DNA of 64,000 bases from JBEBVQ01 sp964527735 (GCA_964527735.1 CAZGPG010000003.1:1-64000), one strand, 5' to 3'. Shown: positions 26,692-34,764, counted from the first letter of the stretch. Translations and numbers: made by a program. Notes: generated by a model from the letters alone, not told the origin.

Positions 26692-27030
26692 ATGCTGACG
26701 GTATCATTACACGGAATTAAGCTGCATGCACCGGTAGGGCTCTATGAGCAGGAACAGGTGCTGGGCAATGATTTTGAGGTGGATGTGGATGTATGGATGG
26801 AGGTTGCTGCGGGGCAAGTCTGGCCGTTTGTTGATTATGTAATGATCCGCGATACGGTGGACGGCGTATGCAGCAAGCCGGAATTACTGCTGGAATCGCT
26901 GGTACAGAAAATACATACCACACTTAAGGAGCGTATCGGAAACGCATCCCGTATCAGGGTAGCAGTACGCAAATACCATCCGCCGATGCCCGGCGAAGTG
27001 CATTATGCCCAAGTGTGTTTTGAAGCGTGA
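26692..27030 (+). CDS. folB: Dihydroneopterin aldolase
   Basis: The 112-residue protein is of normal FolB length and begins LTVSLHGIKLHAPVGLYEQE. The conserved middle DYVMIRDTVDGVC and LLLESLVQKIH and the C-terminal lysine in AVRKYHPPMPG are the tetrahydropterin-fold active-site features. FolB converts 7,8-dihydroneopterin to 6-hydroxymethyl-dihydropterin and glycolaldehyde in folate biosynthesis. It follows the GT9 gene closely and is convergent with asnS. No other folate gene is seen nearby. Confidence 0.92.
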   Translation: MLTVSLHGIKLHAPVGLYEQEQVLGNDFEVDVDVWMEVAAGQVWPFVDYVMIRDTVDGVCSKPELLLESLVQKIHTTLKERIGNASRIRVAVRKYHPPMPGEVHYAQVCFEA

Positions 27031-27108
27031 TCAGTTCATGACGGGCTTGACCCGCCATCGTCTTAAATGATGTCATTGCGGCCTCTGAGCCACAATTGTC
27101 TGAAATGA

Positions 27109-28527
27109 CTAAAACGCCGCATTCCCCGGCGTTCTCGGGAATGGGATCACGTCCCGGATATTGCCCATGCCTGTTACAAACTGTACGATACGCTCAAAGC
27201 CCAGCCCGAAGCCTGCGTGCGGCGCAGTGCCGAAACGGCGGGTATCCAGGTACCAGTACAATTCATCCTGTGGGATATTCATCTCTGTCATGCGTGCTTT
27301 CAGATAGTCGAGGCGTTCTTCGCGCTGTGAGCCGCCAACGATCTCGCCGATACCCGGCGCCAGGATATCCATGGCGGCTACGGTTTTACCGTCATCATTC
27401 AGCCGCATGTAAAACGACTTGATATCTTTGGGATAATCCGACACGATGACCGGTTTCCTGAAATGTTTTTCCACGAGATAACGTTCATGCTCGCTCTGCA
27501 GGTCTACACCCCATTGCACCTCAAACTTGAATTTCTTCTTTTTATAAGCAGGCGACTGCAGCAGGATATCTATGGCTTCGGTATAGGTGATCCGCTCAAA
27601 ATCATTATCCACGACGAAGGTCAGTTTTTCCAGCAGACCGGTTTCGCTCCGTTCATGCTGCGGCTTTTGCTTTTCTTCGTCGGCCAGCCGTTGAGCGAGG
27701 AAAGCCAGATCTTCCTGATTATGATCCATGGCATAACGGATGATATACTTGATGAAGGCTTCCGCGAGGTTCATGTTATCCGTCAGATCATTGAAAGCTA
27801 CCTCCGGTTCGATCATCCAGAACTCTGCCAGGTGGCGCGGTGTGTTGGAATGCTCGGCGCGGAAGGTAGGCCCGAATGTATACACCTCACCAAGCGCCAT
27901 AGCGCCGAGCTCGGCTTCCAGTTGACCGCTTACAGTAAGATTGGTATTACGCCCGAAAAAGTCTTCCTTGAAATCCACTGTTCCCTTTTCTGTTTTCGGG
28001 GGATTATCGGGAGGCAGCGTGGTTACGCGGAACATTTCTCCTGCGCCTTCAGCGTCGGAGGCTGTAATAATGGGAGTATGCAGATACACAAAACCCTGCT
28101 CGTTAAAAAAGCGGTGGACCGCATATGCAAGGGTATGCCGTATCCGGAAGACAGCGCCAAATGTATTGGTCCGGAACCGCAGATGAGCGATCTCGCGCAG
28201 AAACTCCAGGCTGGGGCGGTTTTTGAGTTGCAAAGGATATTGCTCAGCATCACATTCGCCCAGCAGCGTCACTGCGCCGGCAACCAGCTCTACCCGCTGG
28301 CCTTTGCCCTGAGAGGCCACTATCCGGCCCGTTGCGCTGATTGCCGAGCCGGGAGTTATTTTCCCCTGGTCGGGTTGTTGCCATACCACCTGCAGGTTAT
28401 CGACACACGAGCCGTCATTCAGTGCTATAAACAGATTATTCCTGTACGAGCGTACCCATCCTTTTACAGTTGCTTCGTAGTCTGTACGGTCAGTTTCGAG
28501 TATCTGTCTGATTTTGGTTCGTGCCAT
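27109..28527 (-). CDS. asnS: Asparaginyl-tRNA synthetase
   Basis: The 472-residue class II aminoacyl-tRNA synthetase has an N-terminal OB-fold anticodon-binding domain (about 15-105, with VKGWVRSYRNN). The catalytic core contains motif 2 (FRAEHSNTPRHLAEFWMIE) and motif 3 (GFGLGFERIVQFVTG). The LAEFWMIEPE variant, rather than the aspartyl form, and the overall length indicate AsnRS. Its start lies inside the end of the TauE/SafE gene (38 bases shared), so it may be translated from that message. It charges tRNA-Asn directly in the cytoplasm. Confidence 0.95.
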   Translation of the reverse strand: MARTKIRQILETDRTDYEATVKGWVRSYRNNLFIALNDGSCVDNLQVVWQQPDQGKITPGSAISATGRIVASQGKGQRVELVAGAVTLLGECDAEQYPLQLKNRPSLEFLREIAHLRFRTNTFGAVFRIRHTLAYAVHRFFNEQGFVYLHTPIITASDAEGAGEMFRVTTLPPDNPPKTEKGTVDFKEDFFGRNTNLTVSGQLEAELGAMALGEVYTFGPTFRAEHSNTPRHLAEFWMIEPEVAFNDLTDNMNLAEAFIKYIIRYAMDHNQEDLAFLAQRLADEEKQKPQHERSETGLLEKLTFVVDNDFERITYTEAIDILLQSPAYKKKKFKFEVQWGVDLQSEHERYLVEKHFRKPVIVSDYPKDIKSFYMRLNDDGKTVAAMDILAPGIGEIVGGSQREERLDYLKARMTEMNIPQDELYWYLDTRRFGTAPHAGFGLGFERIVQFVTGMGNIRDVIPFPRTPGNAAF

Positions 28528-28930
28528 ATATTTTACGGGTACTTTTGGGCGTATCGTTATCGAAGAAAAGGTATTTCATGGCCATGATGATCATGAAAAC
28601 GGCAAATATTTTTTTGATGATGGCTGTGTCTAAGGCATTTGCCAGCTTGCCACCCAAATATCCGCCGGCCATAAAGGTGATTGCCAGCAAGACTGACGCC
28701 TGCCAGTTGACATTCCCGTTTTTATAGTAGGTATAAGCTCCAACGGCTGCAACCGGTAACGATAGCATGAGCAGGGATGTACCTTGGGCCATTTTCTGGT
28801 CCATGGCAAACAGAAATACCAGCGCCGGTACGATAACGATCCCGCCGCCGATTCCAACCATGCTGCTCATAAAGCCGGCGGCAAAGCCAATCAGCAGCAG
28901 CCCGATGATGTATCCTGTGTTCATATCCAT
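28490..28930 (-). CDS. Half-size TauE/SafE (sulfite exporter-like) membrane protein
   Basis: Using the ATG at 28928-28930 gives 146 residues (MDMNTGYIIG...). The protein has the TauE/SafE opening motif GFMSSMVGIGGGIVIVPALV and four hydrophobic segments, half the usual eight, so it should act as a homodimer, as other short DUF81 proteins do. A longer start with 18 extra residues would run through the hairpin that precedes the gene and is less likely. Substrate is unknown; organosulfur anions are the usual guess. The 3' end overlaps asnS by 38 bases. Confidence 0.8.
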   Translation of the reverse strand: MDMNTGYIIGLLLIGFAAGFMSSMVGIGGGIVIVPALVFLFAMDQKMAQGTSLLMLSLPVAAVGAYTYYKNGNVNWQASVLLAITFMAGGYLGGKLANALDTAIIKKIFAVFMIIMAMKYLFFDNDTPKSTRKIYGTNQNQTDTRN

Positions 28931-28935
28931 ATGAT

Positions 28936-28960
28936 AAAGTGTTTCTATTAGAAACACTTT
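28936..28960. promoter_or_regulatory. Perfect 11-base dyad between promoter and TauE/SafE start
   Basis: AAAGTGTTTCT and AGAAACACTTT pair perfectly around a three-base centre, five bases upstream of the start codon and six bases downstream of a TATCTTTG box. This is the classical place for a repressor operator, or for an RNA hairpin covering the start. The binding factor is unknown. Confidence 0.5.
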
Positions 28961-28965
28961 TGGCA

Positions 28966-28973
28966 CAAAGATA
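28966..28973 (-). promoter_or_regulatory. TATCTTTG -7 box for the TauE/SafE-asnS unit
   Basis: The minus strand reads TATCTTTG, an exact TAnnTTTG match, placing the transcript start just inside the dyad that follows. No clear TTG was found at the -33 position. Confidence 0.45.
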
Positions 28974-29041
28974 GTGTGTGCCATTCATATACCCGGTGTA
29001 ATTCCTGAGGGATGATTCAGGCTATTCCGTGCCAAAACGCT

Positions 29042-29049
29042 TAATTTTG
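29042..29049 (+). promoter_or_regulatory. TAATTTTG -7 box for the aldehyde dehydrogenase
   Basis: Exact TAnnTTTG match 19 bases before the ATG at 29069. The -33 element is not evident. Confidence 0.35.
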
Positions 29050-29068
29050 TTTGAAATCTTTCTCTGTA

Positions 29069-30526
29069 ATGAACCTTCAGGTACCTGACCGTATTGCAAA
29101 TTATATTGGCGGCAATTTCCTCCCGCCTGTAAATGACCGGTATATAGATAATGTGAACCCGGCTACGGGAGCGGTTTATTGCACCATACCCGACAGCGAC
29201 AGGCAGGATATAGATAAAGCGGTACAAGCTGCACAAGCCGCTTTTCCGGGATGGAGCACCACGCCGGCTGCCGATCGTTTCAGAATACTGAACCGTATTG
29301 CGGAACTGGTCGAAACCCATCTTGATGCGCTGGCGCTTGCTGAAACCAATGATAACGGTAAACCGCTCTGGCTGAGTAAAAAGGTGGATATCCCGCGGGC
29401 GTCCGATAATTTCCGCTTCTTCGCCACCGGCCTGATGCATTTCAGCGGTGAAAGTCATAATATGGAAGACCGTGCGATTAATTACACGCTCCGGCAACCC
29501 ATAGGTGTGGTTGGCTGCATCTCTCCCTGGAATCTTCCGCTGTATCTGTTTACCTGGAAGATAGCGCCTGCATTGGCCGCCGGCAACTGCGTTGTTGCCA
29601 AGCCCAGTGAAGTGACGCCGGTTACCGGCTACCTGCTCGGGCTGATATGTAAGGAGGCCGGGCTGCCGGATGGCGTGCTGAACATAGTGCACGGAACCGG
29701 GCCTTCTTGCGGCAGCGCCATCGTAGCACATCCGCAGATCAAGGCAGTTTCATTTACCGGCAGTACAAGAGCCGGAAAGGAGATTGCGGCGGTGGCGGCG
29801 CCGATGTTCAAAAAGCTGTCGCTGGAGCTGGGCGGGAAGAACCCCAATATCATCTTTGCCGATTGCGACTGGGAGAAGATGATGCGTACCGCATTGCAAA
29901 GCTCTTTTGCCAACCAGGGACAGATATGCCTTTGCGGCAGCAGGATATTGGTTGAGGCGTCTGTGTATGAAAAATTCAGGGAAGAATTTGTCAACCGTGC
30001 CCGCAAGCTGACGGCTGGTGATCCGCTTGACGAGCATACAAAGCAGGGAGCTGTGGTGAGCAAAATGCATTTCGACAAAGTGCTGGACTGCATTGCGGTG
30101 GCGAAAGAAGAAGGCGGGCAGATATTGCTGGGTGGCAATGCGGTGCAACCGGAAGGCCGCTGTACCGGTGGATATTTTATCGAACCGACTATTATTGAAG
30201 GATTGGGAGCAGATTGCCGTACGAATATGGAAGAGATATTCGGCCCTGTCGTAACGCTGCAGCCGTTCACAACGGAGGAAGAAGCGCTGCGGCTGGCCAA
30301 TGCCAGCGATTATGGCCTCAGCGCTACGATATGGACGCAGGATATAACTCGTGCCCATCGTATGGCGGCACAGGTGCAGAGCGGTATCATATGGGTCAAT
30401 TGCTGGCTGCTGCGTGATCTGCGTACGCCGTTCGGCGGTATGAAAAATTCCGGTGTAGGCCGGGAGGGCGGCTGGGAGGCCCTTCGCTTTTTTACCGAGC
30501 CGAAGAATGTGTGTATAGAGCTGTAG
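29069..30526 (+). CDS. Aldehyde dehydrogenase, ALDH8-like (semialdehyde dehydrogenase)
   Basis: The ATG at 29069 gives 485 residues; an upstream TTG is in frame but unlikely. It is a full NAD(P)-dependent aldehyde dehydrogenase: fold signature SPWNLPLYLFTWKIAPALAAG, general base E in LELGGKNPNIIF, catalytic Cys in NQGQICLCGSRI and the C-terminal GGMKNSGVGREGG. The Cys-Leu-Cys pattern and overall similarity favour the ALDH8 group (2-aminomuconate/2-hydroxymuconate semialdehyde dehydrogenases). No other kynurenine or catechol pathway gene is near, so the true substrate is uncertain. It is convergent with the threonylcarbamoyl-AMP synthase gene, four bases away. Confidence 0.88.
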   Translation: MNLQVPDRIANYIGGNFLPPVNDRYIDNVNPATGAVYCTIPDSDRQDIDKAVQAAQAAFPGWSTTPAADRFRILNRIAELVETHLDALALAETNDNGKPLWLSKKVDIPRASDNFRFFATGLMHFSGESHNMEDRAINYTLRQPIGVVGCISPWNLPLYLFTWKIAPALAAGNCVVAKPSEVTPVTGYLLGLICKEAGLPDGVLNIVHGTGPSCGSAIVAHPQIKAVSFTGSTRAGKEIAAVAAPMFKKLSLELGGKNPNIIFADCDWEKMMRTALQSSFANQGQICLCGSRILVEASVYEKFREEFVNRARKLTAGDPLDEHTKQGAVVSKMHFDKVLDCIAVAKEEGGQILLGGNAVQPEGRCTGGYFIEPTIIEGLGADCRTNMEEIFGPVVTLQPFTTEEEALRLANASDYGLSATIWTQDITRAHRMAAQVQSGIIWVNCWLLRDLRTPFGGMKNSGVGREGGWEALRFFTEPKNVCIEL

Positions 30527-30530
30527 CCGG

Positions 30531-31097
30531 TCAACGGATTTTCGTAATCGCACCTTCATCATTGATCCGGATAATGCCGGACGGTTGTCGTGGTGTATTA
30601 TCATCCTGTCGAAAACGGACTATATAATCCACCCCATCGGTCACCACCGGGGCAATATCCCTGAAGATAACCGGCGCCGGTTCCCCGCTGATATTTGCAG
30701 ATGTGGATACAACCGGCTTGCGGAAACGTTTGACCAGAGCCTTACAGAACGGATCGTTTGTAACACGTATGGCTACGCTCCCGTCTGTATGCAACACATT
30801 TTCCGCGAGATCCAGGGCATTATCATAAATGACAGTCATGGGATTTTCAAAGCTTTCCAGAATAGCGATAATATCCGGCGGTGGGGCCGCTACATATTGC
30901 AATACATCCTTCGCCTCCGCCAGCAGGATGATCATACTTTTTTCGGGCGGCCTGCGCTTGAGTAAGAACAGCTTTTCTACAGCGGCTTCATTAGTGGCGT
31001 CACAACCCAACCCCCATATCGTATCAGTAGGATAGAGTATGGTACCGCCTTCTTCCAGGATGCGTACACAGTTTTTTATATCGTTTTCAAAGTCCAT
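30531..31097 (-). CDS. L-threonylcarbamoyladenylate synthase (Sua5/YrdC/YciO family)
   Basis: The 188-residue protein is a single YrdC domain without the Sua5 C-terminal domain. The signatures TILYPTDTIWGLGCDA near residue 20, KRRPPEKSMIILL near 48 and VSTSANISGEPAP near 138 form the ATP/threonine/bicarbonate pocket. The family makes threonylcarbamoyl-AMP for the t6A37 modification of tRNAs. A YciO-type paralogue with a less certain role cannot be ruled out. A block of AATTTGAAAATT words lies only seven bases upstream of its start codon. Confidence 0.88.
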   Translation of the reverse strand: MDFENDIKNCVRILEEGGTILYPTDTIWGLGCDATNEAAVEKLFLLKRRPPEKSMIILLAEAKDVLQYVAAPPPDIIAILESFENPMTVIYDNALDLAENVLHTDGSVAIRVTNDPFCKALVKRFRKPVVSTSANISGEPAPVIFRDIAPVVTDGVDYIVRFRQDDNTPRQPSGIIRINDEGAITKIR

Positions 31098-31103
31098 CAG
31101 TCT

Positions 31104-31140
31104 AATTTGAAAATTTGAAAATTCGGGAATTTGAAAATTA
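31104..31140. repeat. AATTTGAAAATT word-repeat block
   Basis: AATTTGAAAATT-type words are repeated three times with the joining element CGGG. The block lies between the threonylcarbamoyl-AMP synthase start and the GT9 stop. Related blocks occur at 33525-33560, 37685-37698, 46147-46178 and 46661-46695. Confidence 0.75.
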
Positions 31141-31181
31141 TACTCATATTGTTGATGCGACTTTTCATTGTTTTCAAATCT

Positions 31182-32180
31182 TCAGATGAAACCTCGCAAC
31201 TGCTCGTTGGATATCTGCAATGCGCATTTAAAATGCCCTTCGGGGCAGGCTTTGTGCCCGTGCAGTCCGCAGGGCCGGCAGTAGAGCTGCTCTTTTATCT
31301 CTACGACTCTCGCATTTTCTCCCAGCGGGCCGAAGCCGAATGCCGGGACAGTAGAGCAGAAAACAGCCGTAACGGGCGCTTTCATTGCCGAACAGAAATG
31401 AAGCGGCGCGGAGTCGTTTACGTAATTCATCAGCGCCCCGGCCATCAGCGCGGCAGATTGCAGATAGCTGAGTTTACCACAAAGGTTTGTGACCGTGTGC
31501 CCACCTGCACGGGTTGCAATCCTTTCTGCCAGGTCATGATCGTCCTTCCCGCCCAGCAGATATACCTGCTGCTGCGCCGGTAACGAGGATATCAGTTCCG
31601 TCCATTTTTCTTCGGGAAACTGTTTGGTAAACCAGACGGATGCAGGAGCAATACAGATATACGGGGTTTGCTGCAGCGGGCTGACGGTTTCATAATCTGA
31701 TCCGGCAGGGTATAGCACCGGCATGGCGGGTATCGCCTCTGTAATGTGTTCGATCAGTTGCTGGTTGCGCTCCACTTCGTGTACCGGCCGATCGCTATAC
31801 GGATCGGATATGACATGTTTTATTTTTATATCAAAACAGAAAGACAATGGATTTTTATCAAATCCTGATTTTCGCACAGCGCCTGAAAGCAGACAGATAA
31901 GTCCGGAAGTGGCAAAGCGGTGCAGGTTAATGATATCATCATAACGTTCCCCCCGGATTTGTCTTATAATGCTGAGCAGATTTTTTAATTTATTGTGTTT
32001 TTTATTCCATACGTATAATTTACTTATGTATGGGTGATTGTTCAGAATGCCTTCGTTTCCTTTTCGTAGCAGAAAATCTATCCGGGCAGCGGGATAGCGG
32101 GCATGCAATTTTTCCACGATGGCCGTTGCGAGCACCACATCACCGGTAAAGGCAGTTTGGATAATCAGGAACTTTTGCAT
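31182..32180 (-). CDS. Glycosyltransferase family 9 (ADP-heptose:LPS heptosyltransferase-like)
   Basis: The 332-residue GT9 protein begins KFLIIQTAFTGDVVLATAIV, the family's N-terminal nucleotide-fold strand. It contains CIAPASVWFTKQFPEEKW and the C-terminal donor-site region YVNDSAPLHFCSAMKAPV, and ends in a Cys-containing segment with CRPCGLHGHKACPEGHF. This last pattern is common in heptosyltransferases of this phylum. A TACTTTTG box five bases before the ATG suggests a leaderless or nearly leaderless message. Acceptor unknown; most likely lipopolysaccharide core. Confidence 0.87.
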   Translation of the reverse strand: MQKFLIIQTAFTGDVVLATAIVEKLHARYPAARIDFLLRKGNEGILNNHPYISKLYVWNKKHNKLKNLLSIIRQIRGERYDDIINLHRFATSGLICLLSGAVRKSGFDKNPLSFCFDIKIKHVISDPYSDRPVHEVERNQQLIEHITEAIPAMPVLYPAGSDYETVSPLQQTPYICIAPASVWFTKQFPEEKWTELISSLPAQQQVYLLGGKDDHDLAERIATRAGGHTVTNLCGKLSYLQSAALMAGALMNYVNDSAPLHFCSAMKAPVTAVFCSTVPAFGFGPLGENARVVEIKEQLYCRPCGLHGHKACPEGHFKCALQISNEQLRGFI

Positions 32181-32185
32181 GACTA

Positions 32186-32193
32186 CAAAAGTA
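32186..32193 (-). promoter_or_regulatory. TACTTTTG -7 box abutting the GT9 start codon
   Basis: The minus strand reads TACTTTTG, with only five bases between its last G and the A of ATG at 32180. Transcription would begin at or next to the start codon. Confidence 0.4.
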
Positions 32194-32243
32194 CATTTCC
32201 TCCTGCTAAGAGCAGTTTTACAATAAAAATTAACAATCTGCTG

Positions 32244-32273
32244 TTGATTCTTATGGGCATATGTTTTAAATTG
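32244..32273 (+). promoter_or_regulatory. Possible promoter for the first DUF1573 gene
   Basis: TTG (32244-32246), 20 bases, then TAAATTG (32267-32273) resembles a Bacteroidota promoter; the ATG is at 32293. Confidence 0.3.
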
Positions 32274-32292
32274 CGGTTAAAATAGAATAGTG

Positions 32293-32799
32293 ATGAAAAA
32301 AGTATGGCTATCATTAGGTGTTGTTATCCTTTCTGTGGGATCATTGATGGCACAGGATGCCGGGCATCACGGTCATGATCACGGTCACGACCATGCGCAT
32401 GCTGCTGCTCCCACCCAGCCGGCTCCGGCAGAGTCTATAAAATTCGACAAGCCAAACCATGATTTCGGTACGCTGACCGAAGGGCCGAGCGCCGAGCATG
32501 TGTTTAAATTTACCAATACCGGTAAAGAGCCGGTCGTTGTACAGCGCGTACAGGCCTCCTGCGGATGCACGACTCCGTCCTATACCAAAGAGCCGGTAGC
32601 ACCCGGACAAACGGGTTCTATTACAGCGGCATACAGCACAAGCGGCCGGCCGGGGGCATTTAATAAAACCCTGACTGTCTTTTATAATGTAGGCAGCAAT
32701 ACCACGTCATTGACAAAAACATTATCTATTGCCGGTAATGTGGAAAAAGCGCCGACTTCTTCCGTGCCGGAGAATAATTCTATGATGAAACTTAACTAA
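32293..32799 (+). CDS. Secreted DUF1573 protein with His-rich N-terminal linker
   Basis: The ATG at 32293 gives 168 residues: a signal peptide (about 1-21), a His/Asp-rich linker (HHGHDHGHDHAHAAAP, about residues 26-41) and one DUF1573 domain. The domain is recognised by HDFGTLTEGPSAEHVFKF and ASCGCTTPSYTKEPVAPG. DUF1573 folds like an ASPM/SPD-2/Hydin Ig-type domain; function unknown. The His-rich stretch looks metal-binding and is absent from the sister gene downstream. A strong terminator follows at 32820-32860, so the two DUF1573 genes are probably transcribed separately. Confidence 0.88.
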   Translation: MKKVWLSLGVVILSVGSLMAQDAGHHGHDHGHDHAHAAAPTQPAPAESIKFDKPNHDFGTLTEGPSAEHVFKFTNTGKEPVVVQRVQASCGCTTPSYTKEPVAPGQTGSITAAYSTSGRPGAFNKTLTVFYNVGSNTTSLTKTLSIAGNVEKAPTSSVPENNSMMKLN

Positions 32800-32819
32800 A
32801 CCGTGACAGGTTGATGAAG

Positions 32820-32860
32820 AAGCTCTGGTAACTTACAGATAAGTTGCCGGAGCTTTTTTT
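32820..32860 (+). terminator. Intrinsic terminator after the first DUF1573 gene
   Basis: Sixteen paired bases (two G-U) between 32820-32835 and 32840-32855 enclose a four-base loop and run into a T-tract to 32860. Confidence 0.85.
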
Positions 32861-33005
32861 ATCCGGTAAAAGTTGGCGCCGCTTTATAACAGTGCAAACT
32901 TTGGAAATGGGAAATCAAAATATTCTGCTAAATCTTGCAGTAACAACCGGCAGTGATGAAAAACTTGTTTAATTTGCTGCATTAAAATCTAAAAATATTA
33001 ATCAG

Positions 33006-33443
33006 ATGAAACAGTTATTCTTGATGGCTTGTCTGGCCATGGTTTCGTTGGGTGCCTTTGCCCAGGATGCGAAAAAATCAAATCCCAACGGCGCCAAATT
33101 TGAATTTATCGGCGGGGACGTGCATGATTTCGGTACGGTACAGGAAGGTCCCGCGGCAGAACATTTTTTCGAATTTAAGAATGTAGGTAAGGAGCCGCTG
33201 ATCATTACCAATGCCCAGGCTTCCTGCGGCTGCACCACGCCTGAATGGCCTAAAGAGCCGATCCTGCCGGGTAAAAAAGGAAAGATCATGGTTCGTTATA
33301 ATACCCAGGGACGTCCCGGCCCTATTGACAAGACGGTGTGGATCACCTCGAATGCAGTTTCCGATAAAGATCGTTATGAACTGCGTATTAAGGGCACGGT
33401 ACAGCCTGCTGCTACAAAGGATAATAACGCTCCCAAGCAGTAA
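33006..33443 (+). CDS. Secreted DUF1573 protein
   Basis: The 145-residue protein has a signal peptide (about 1-19) and a single DUF1573 domain with HDFGTVQEGPAAEHFFEFKN and ASCGCTTPEWPKEPILPG. It closely resembles its upstream neighbour but lacks the His-rich linker, which suggests local duplication followed by divergence. It is followed by its own terminator at 33470-33493. Function unknown; expected in the periplasm or at the cell surface. Confidence 0.9.
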   Translation: MKQLFLMACLAMVSLGAFAQDAKKSNPNGAKFEFIGGDVHDFGTVQEGPAAEHFFEFKNVGKEPLIITNAQASCGCTTPEWPKEPILPGKKGKIMVRYNTQGRPGPIDKTVWITSNAVSDKDRYELRIKGTVQPAATKDNNAPKQ

Positions 33444-33469
33444 TTTTTGTCATCTTGAAATGAATTTCA

Positions 33470-33493
33470 ACGCTCCGGAAGGGGCGTTTTTTT
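33470..33493 (+). terminator. Intrinsic terminator after the second DUF1573 gene
   Basis: ACGCTCC (33470-33476) pairs with GGGGCGT (33481-33487) around GGAA, followed by a T-run to 33493. Confidence 0.8.
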
Positions 33494-33524
33494 ATGTGTC
33501 AGTCATAATGCAGACCTATGCTTC

Positions 33525-33560
33525 ATTTTCAAATTTTCAAATTACCTCATTTTCAAATTA
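33525..33560. repeat. ATTTTCAAATT word-repeat block (inverse orientation)
   Basis: Three ATTTTCAAATT words, the reverse complement of those at 31104-31140, lie immediately before the aminotransferase start. The last word runs into a TACCTTTG box. Confidence 0.7.
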
Positions 33561-33566
33561 CCTTTG
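33559..33566 (+). promoter_or_regulatory. TACCTTTG -7 box abutting the aminotransferase start
   Basis: Exact TAnnTTTG match, with only four bases to the ATG at 33571. It suggests a leaderless message; the -33 region is made of word repeats. Confidence 0.35.
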
Positions 33567-33570
33567 CGTC

Positions 33571-34764
33571 ATGCCAGTAATCTCACACCGTGGCGGCCAG
33601 ATGCCGCCTTCTCCGATACGTAAGCTTGTGCCATTTGCAGAAGCAGCCAAATCCAGAGGCGTTAAAGTATTTCATTTGAATATCGGTCAGCCCGACATCG
33701 CAACCCCGCCGTCTATACTCGACGCGGTGAAACATGCAGATATGAAGGTGCTGGAATACAGTCACAGCGCCGGTTTTGAAAGTTATCGTAAGAAATTGTC
33801 CGGCTATTACCGGAAAAATGATATAGACGTAGATCACAACCAGATCATTATTACCACAGGCGGATCCGAAGCAATTTTGTTTGCCGTTATGAGCTGTCTG
33901 GATCCGGGTGATGAGATCATTATCCCGGAGCCGTTTTATGCCAATTACAATGGATTTGCTACCAGCGCGGGTATCCGGATTGTACCGATCCCGTCTTATA
34001 TTGAGGATGGTTTCGCACTTCCCTCCATAGGGGCATTTGAGAAAGCGATCACTACGCGTACGAAGGCGATCATGATCTGTAATCCCAATAACCCTACAGG
34101 ATATTTGTACAGTGAGGATGAATTGAATACGCTGAAAGAAATTTGCCTGAAGCACGACTTATTCTTGTTGAGTGATGAGGCTTATCGTGAATTTTGTTAC
34201 GACGGACGCCGGCATAAATCCGTTCTGGCGCTTGAAGGGCTGGAAGACCATGCTATTCTGCTGGATACTATTTCCAAGCGCTACAGCGCCTGCGGCGGGC
34301 GTATCGGCGCTTTTGTGACCCGCAATCAGCAGGTGCTGGATGCGGCGATGAAGTTTGCACAGGCACGGCTAAGTCCCCCCACGTTTGCCCAAATACTGGG
34401 AGAGGCGGCCGTTGATCTGCCGGAAGATTATTTTGACGAAGTACATGCCATGTATACCTCACGGCGGGACCTGCTGGTGAAGCGGCTTCAGGCAATGGAG
34501 GGCGTTGTTTGTCCGAACCCCGGCGGCGCTTTTTATGCAATCGCACAACTGCCCGTGGATGATGCGGAAAAATTCTGCCAGTGGCTGCTTGAAGATTTCT
34601 CGCACAACGATGCTACGGTGATGATGGCTCCGGCAGCTGGCTTCTATGCTACGCCCGGTAAAGGAAAGAAAGAAGTCCGTCTCGCCTATGTGCTGAATAA
34701 TGAAGATATAGATGCGGCAATGGATTGTCTGGAAGCAGCGCTGGAACAGTATAAAAATAATTAG
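33571..34764 (+). CDS. PLP-dependent class I/II aminotransferase (aspartate aminotransferase-like)
   Basis: The ATG at 33571 gives 397 residues starting PVISHRGGQMPPSPIRKLVP, matching the family's N-terminus. The open frame extends 360 bases further upstream, but only across the DUF1573 gene and its terminator. Key features are HLNIGQPDIATP, NPNNPTGYLYSEDEL with the PLP-contacting Asn, the DEAYREF aspartate region and the PLP lysine in TISKRYSACGGRIG. It should transfer an amino group between an amino acid and a 2-oxo acid; the exact substrate is not evident. It is convergent with a response regulator gene nine bases away. Confidence 0.9.
   Translation: MPVISHRGGQMPPSPIRKLVPFAEAAKSRGVKVFHLNIGQPDIATPPSILDAVKHADMKVLEYSHSAGFESYRKKLSGYYRKNDIDVDHNQIIITTGGSEAILFAVMSCLDPGDEIIIPEPFYANYNGFATSAGIRIVPIPSYIEDGFALPSIGAFEKAITTRTKAIMICNPNNPTGYLYSEDELNTLKEICLKHDLFLLSDEAYREFCYDGRRHKSVLALEGLEDHAILLDTISKRYSACGGRIGAFVTRNQQVLDAAMKFAQARLSPPTFAQILGEAAVDLPEDYFDEVHAMYTSRRDLLVKRLQAMEGVVCPNPGGAFYAIAQLPVDDAEKFCQWLLEDFSHNDATVMMAPAAGFYATPGKGKKEVRLAYVLNNEDIDAAMDCLEAALEQYKNN

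Noticed and set aside
27463..28587. Open frame of 374 codons on the plus strand
   Set aside because: It lies antisense to asnS, whose motifs are complete on the minus strand; the frame shows no recognisable domain.
29750..30604. Open frame of 284 codons on the minus strand
   Set aside because: It is antisense to the intact aldehyde dehydrogenase and runs into the neighbouring synthase gene; no domain seen.
33211..33570. Upstream extension of the aminotransferase frame
   Set aside because: It overlaps the second DUF1573 gene and its terminator; the family N-terminus starts at 33571.
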